Source: an uncultured Eubacteriales bacterium
GTDB lineage: Bacteria; Bacillota_A; Clostridia; Christensenellales; Aristaeellaceae
DNA: 15,440 nucleotides
Direction: 5' to 3'
Assembly: GCA_902775835.1 (NCBI GenBank)
Contig: CACYNZ010000042.1
Location: 1 to 15,440 of the forward strand
Below, in pieces: positions 12,757 through 15,440 of the stretch (position 1 is the stretch's first letter; every line of letters starts with the position of its first letter). The translations under genes were made by a program, and so were the position numbers. The notes beneath the pieces were generated by a model. The model was not told where the DNA came from. It worked only from the letters and a program-made list of their open reading frames with translations, and made no database searches.

Positions 12757-15440
12757 ATGGCATTTACCCATCTGCACCTGCATACGGAGTACAGTCTTCT
12801 GGACGGTGCGTGCCGCATTCCGCGGCTGGTACAGAAACTGAAGGAGCTCGGCATGGACAGCTGTGCCATTACGGATCATGGCGTCATGTACGGGTGCATT
12901 GATTTTTACCAGGCCATGATCGATGCCGGTATGAAGCCGATCATCGGATGCGAAGCCTACATGTGCAGAAATCATCTGGACAAGTCCCCGGAGGCGCGGG
13001 AAATGTCGCACCTGATTCTTCTGTGTGAAAACAATACCGGATATCAGAACCTGATGTACCTGATCTCGGAAGGCTTTGTCAACGGATATTACTATAAGCC
13101 GAGGATTGACCGGGAAATGCTCCGGGGGCATCATGAGGGCCTGATCTGCCTGAGCGCCTGTCTGTCCGGCGAACTGCCGCGGGCACTGCTGGACGGCAGG
13201 GATGGGGACGCGCACCGCTTCGTGGAGGAAATGCGCGAGATTTTCGGCGAAGACAATTTCTTCGTGGAAATCATGGATCACGGCCTCAGGGAAGAGAAAA
13301 TGGTTCTTCCCAGGCTCATCCGCATTGCGCGGGAAATGCATGTCCCGTTGGTGGCCACCAATGACTGCCATTACATAGAAAAGACGGATGCGGAAGCGCA
13401 GGAAGTGCTCACCTGCATCCAGACCGGCAAGACCCTGGAAGACGAAAAGCGCATGCGCATGGAAACCGATCAGCTCTATGTCAAGAGCGAGGAGGAAATG
13501 CGCGCCCTGTTCGCGGCCGTGCCGGAGGCCGTGGACATGAGCCATACCATCGCGGAGCGCTGCAATGTGACGTTCGAGTTCGGCGTGACCCGCCTGCCCA
13601 GATATCCCATTGAGACAGGTGAGACATCCCTGGAGATGCTGACACGGCTGTGCCGCGAGGGCATGCAGCGGCTGTACCCTGATGCGGGCGAGGAGGATGA
13701 ACCCTACACGCGCATGAACTATGAGCTCGGGGTCATCAGCTCCATGGGCTTTGTGGACTACTTCCTGATTGTCTGGGACTTCATTCATTACGCCAAGAGC
13801 CATGGGATCATGGTGGGCCCGGGCCGCGGAAGCGGCGCAGGCTCGATTGTGGCCTATTCTCTGGGCATTACCATGCTTGACCCGCTGAAGTATCAGCTGC
13901 TGTTTGAACGCTTCCTGAACCCGGAGCGCGTGTCCATGCCTGATATTGACGTGGACTTCTGCTATGAACGCCGGCAGGAAGTCATCGACTATGTGGCGCA
14001 CAAGTACGGCGAGGATCATGTGTGCCAGATCATCACCTTTGGCACCATGGCGGCCAAGGGCGTGATCCGGGACGTGGGCCGCGTGCTGGGCATGAGCTAC
14101 AGGGACGTGGATGTCATTGCCAAGGCCGTGCCCAATGAGCTGGGCATCACCCTGGCCAGGGCACTGGAAATCAGCCCGCAGCTGAAAAGCATGTATGAAA
14201 ACCAGGAAGAGGTCAAGCGCCTGATCGGTATGGCCCTGACCCTGGAAGGCATGCCCCGGAATGCGTCCACGCATGCGGCCGGCGTGCTGATCTCCGGAAA
14301 GCCGGTTATGGAGTATGTACCGCTCCAGCGCAATGATGATGTGATCACCACCCAGTATCCCAAGGATACCATTGAGCATCTGGGTCTTCTGAAAATGGAC
14401 TTCCTGGGTCTGCGGACGCTGACGGTGATACGGGATGCCCTGGACATGATGCGCGAAGTGGAACATGTGGACATGAAGGCTGAGGATATTCCGGTGGATG
14501 ATCCGAAGGTCTTTGAGATGATTTCCGACGGTGAAACGGACGGTGTGTTCCAGCTGGAAGGCAACGGCATGCGCGGGTTCCTGACTTCCATGAAGCCGGC
14601 CTGCTTTGAAGACATCATTGCTGCCATCAGCCTCTACCGTCCCGGCCCCATGTCGTCCATACCGCGCTATATTGCCGGCAAGGAAGACAGCTCCAGCGTG
14701 ACGTATATCACGCCCCAGCTCAAGCCGATCCTGGAAGTGACCTACGGCTGCATGGTCTATCAGGAGCAGGTCATGCAGATTGTGCGCGACCTGGCGGGAT
14801 ACAGCTATGGGCGCAGCGACCTGGTGCGCCGCGCCATGGCCAAGAAAAAGCACAAGGTCATGGAGGAGGAGCGCGAATACTTCGTGCATGGACAGCTGGA
14901 TGCGGACGGGAACATCCTCGTGCCCGGCTGTGTGCGCAACGGCATCAGCGAAAGCGCTGCCAATCAGATCTATGACGAGATGATCTCCTTCGCGTCCTAC
15001 GCCTTCAACAAATCCCATGCCGCGGCCTACGGTGTGGTCACCATGCAGACCGCATGGCTGAAGCGCTATCATCCGGTGCCGTTCATGGCGGCCCTGATCA
15101 ATTCCGCCTTCGGGAACACCACCAAGGTGGCGTCCTATATTCAGTACTGCAGAGGGCACGGCATTGCCGTGCTTCCGCCGGATGTGAACTTCTCGTCCTG
15201 GAAATTCACGGTCCGTAAGATGGACGACGGCAGCCTGGGCATTGTGTTCGGGCTCGGCGCGGTCAAGAGCGTGGGCGAGAACGCCGTGCGCGCCATTGAA
15301 CAGGAGCGCCGGCGCGGACCGTACCGGGATATCTTTGACTTCTGCGAGCGGATCGATACCACCCAGGTGACCAAGCGGGTGGTGGAGAACCTGATCAAGG
15401 TGGGTGCCTTCGATTATACCGGAGCCTCGCGTCCCGCCAT
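12757..15440 (+). CDS. dnaE: DNA polymerase III alpha subunit DnaE (3' end outside window)
   Basis: Replicative C-family DNA polymerase. The frame is open from the ATG to the right edge with no stop (894 codons of an expected ~1150). AAGGAGGG at 12741-12748 sits eight bases before the ATG. Residues 4-205 form the PHP domain: HLHLHTEYSLLDG, ITDHG (D40-H41), E66, H85, C135 and TNDCHY (D203, H205), so the metal-binding set looks complete. The polymerase core has VGPGRGSGAGS near residue 350, the catalytic aspartates in PDIDVDF near 394-400, KMDFLGLRTL near 546 and FNKSHAAAYG near 749. The tau-binding and OB parts would lie beyond the window. It is divergent from the helicase gene. DnaE rather than PolC is clear because the PHP domain is N-terminal and no inserted exonuclease domain is seen. 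Confidence 0.97.
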   Translation, partial: MAFTHLHLHTEYSLLDGACRIPRLVQKLKELGMDSCAITDHGVMYGCIDFYQAMIDAGMKPIIGCEAYMCRNHLDKSPEAREMSHLILLCENNTGYQNLMYLISEGFVNGYYYKPRIDREMLRGHHEGLICLSACLSGELPRALLDGRDGDAHRFVEEMREIFGEDNFFVEIMDHGLREEKMVLPRLIRIAREMHVPLVATNDCHYIEKTDAEAQEVLTCIQTGKTLEDEKRMRMETDQLYVKSEEEMRALFAAVPEAVDMSHTIAERCNVTFEFGVTRLPRYPIETGETSLEMLTRLCREGMQRLYPDAGEEDEPYTRMNYELGVISSMGFVDYFLIVWDFIHYAKSHGIMVGPGRGSGAGSIVAYSLGITMLDPLKYQLLFERFLNPERVSMPDIDVDFCYERRQEVIDYVAHKYGEDHVCQIITFGTMAAKGVIRDVGRVLGMSYRDVDVIAKAVPNELGITLARALEISPQLKSMYENQEEVKRLIGMALTLEGMPRNASTHAAGVLISGKPVMEYVPLQRNDDVITTQYPKDTIEHLGLLKMDFLGLRTLTVIRDALDMMREVEHVDMKAEDIPVDDPKVFEMISDGETDGVFQLEGNGMRGFLTSMKPACFEDIIAAISLYRPGPMSSIPRYIAGKEDSSSVTYITPQLKPILEVTYGCMVYQEQVMQIVRDLAGYSYGRSDLVRRAMAKKKHKVMEEEREYFVHGQLDADGNILVPGCVRNGISESAANQIYDEMISFASYAFNKSHAAAYGVVTMQTAWLKRYHPVPFMAALINSAFGNTTKVASYIQYCRGHGIAVLPPDVNFSSWKFTVRKMDDGSLGIVFGLGAVKSVGENAVRAIEQERRRGPYRDIFDFCERIDTTQVTKRVVENLIKVGAFDYTGASRPA

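Noticed and set aside
12558..12869. N-terminal extension of the helicase to an ATG at 12869
   Set aside because: It would overlap dnaE and both promoters. The extension is not protein-like, and the ATG at 12557 has a proper ribosome site.
12703..15159. An 818-codon open frame on the - strand opposite dnaE
   Set aside because: Same register effect; the + strand is unmistakable DnaE from end to end. The His and Gln rich translation has no recognisable domain.
1..15440. tRNA or rRNA genes, CRISPR arrays, insertion sequences, integrases, phage or toxin-antitoxin genes
   Set aside because: Scanned by eye on both strands; no cloverleaf, regular repeat array, transposase or phage motif was recognised.

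Overview
The window looks like chromosomal DNA of a fairly GC-rich Bacillota, probably a gut or rumen Clostridia relative. This is inferred from strong AGGAGG-type ribosome sites, sigma-A-like promoters, U-tailed terminators, an LplABC-type sugar importer and a SWIM/SNF2 helicase. A more exact assignment is not supported by the sequence alone.

Layout. Bases 1-3158 hold an importer operon on the + strand: the 3' part of one ABC permease, a second permease, and a solute-binding protein (SBP) that has its own candidate promoter, a leader hairpin and a strong terminator. Bases 3240-5246 (+) encode a two-part protein: an N-terminal GH20 beta-N-acetylhexosaminidase joined to a C-terminal GNAT-like acyltransferase region. 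A bidirectional terminator separates it from a convergent GH29 alpha-L-fucosidase (5304-6677, -). The fucosidase is divergent from a GH3 NagZ-like beta-N-acetylglucosaminidase (6860-8350, +), and both have well-formed promoters in the gap between them. After another bidirectional terminator comes the C-terminal remnant of an esterase (8445-8753, -), cut off at its 5' side where a large SNF2 helicase gene ends (8769-12557, -). The helicase is divergent from dnaE, the replicative DNA polymerase III alpha subunit (12757 to the right edge, +), which is open at its 3' end.

How the genes fit together. The importer and the three glycosidases form a likely glycan-use cluster. None of the glycosidases has a signal peptide, so the model is that an oligosaccharide carrying fucose and N-acetylhexosamine (as in host mucin or milk glycans) is imported and then taken apart in the cytoplasm. 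No importer ATPase and no transcription regulator is visible. The helicase and dnaE end is a housekeeping or genome-maintenance block unrelated to sugar use.

The most interesting item is the GH20-acyltransferase fusion. Others are an SBP signal peptide with no lipobox cysteine, the truncated esterase, and inverted repeats at the fucosidase and dnaE promoters. No tRNA, rRNA, CRISPR array, insertion sequence or phage gene was recognised.
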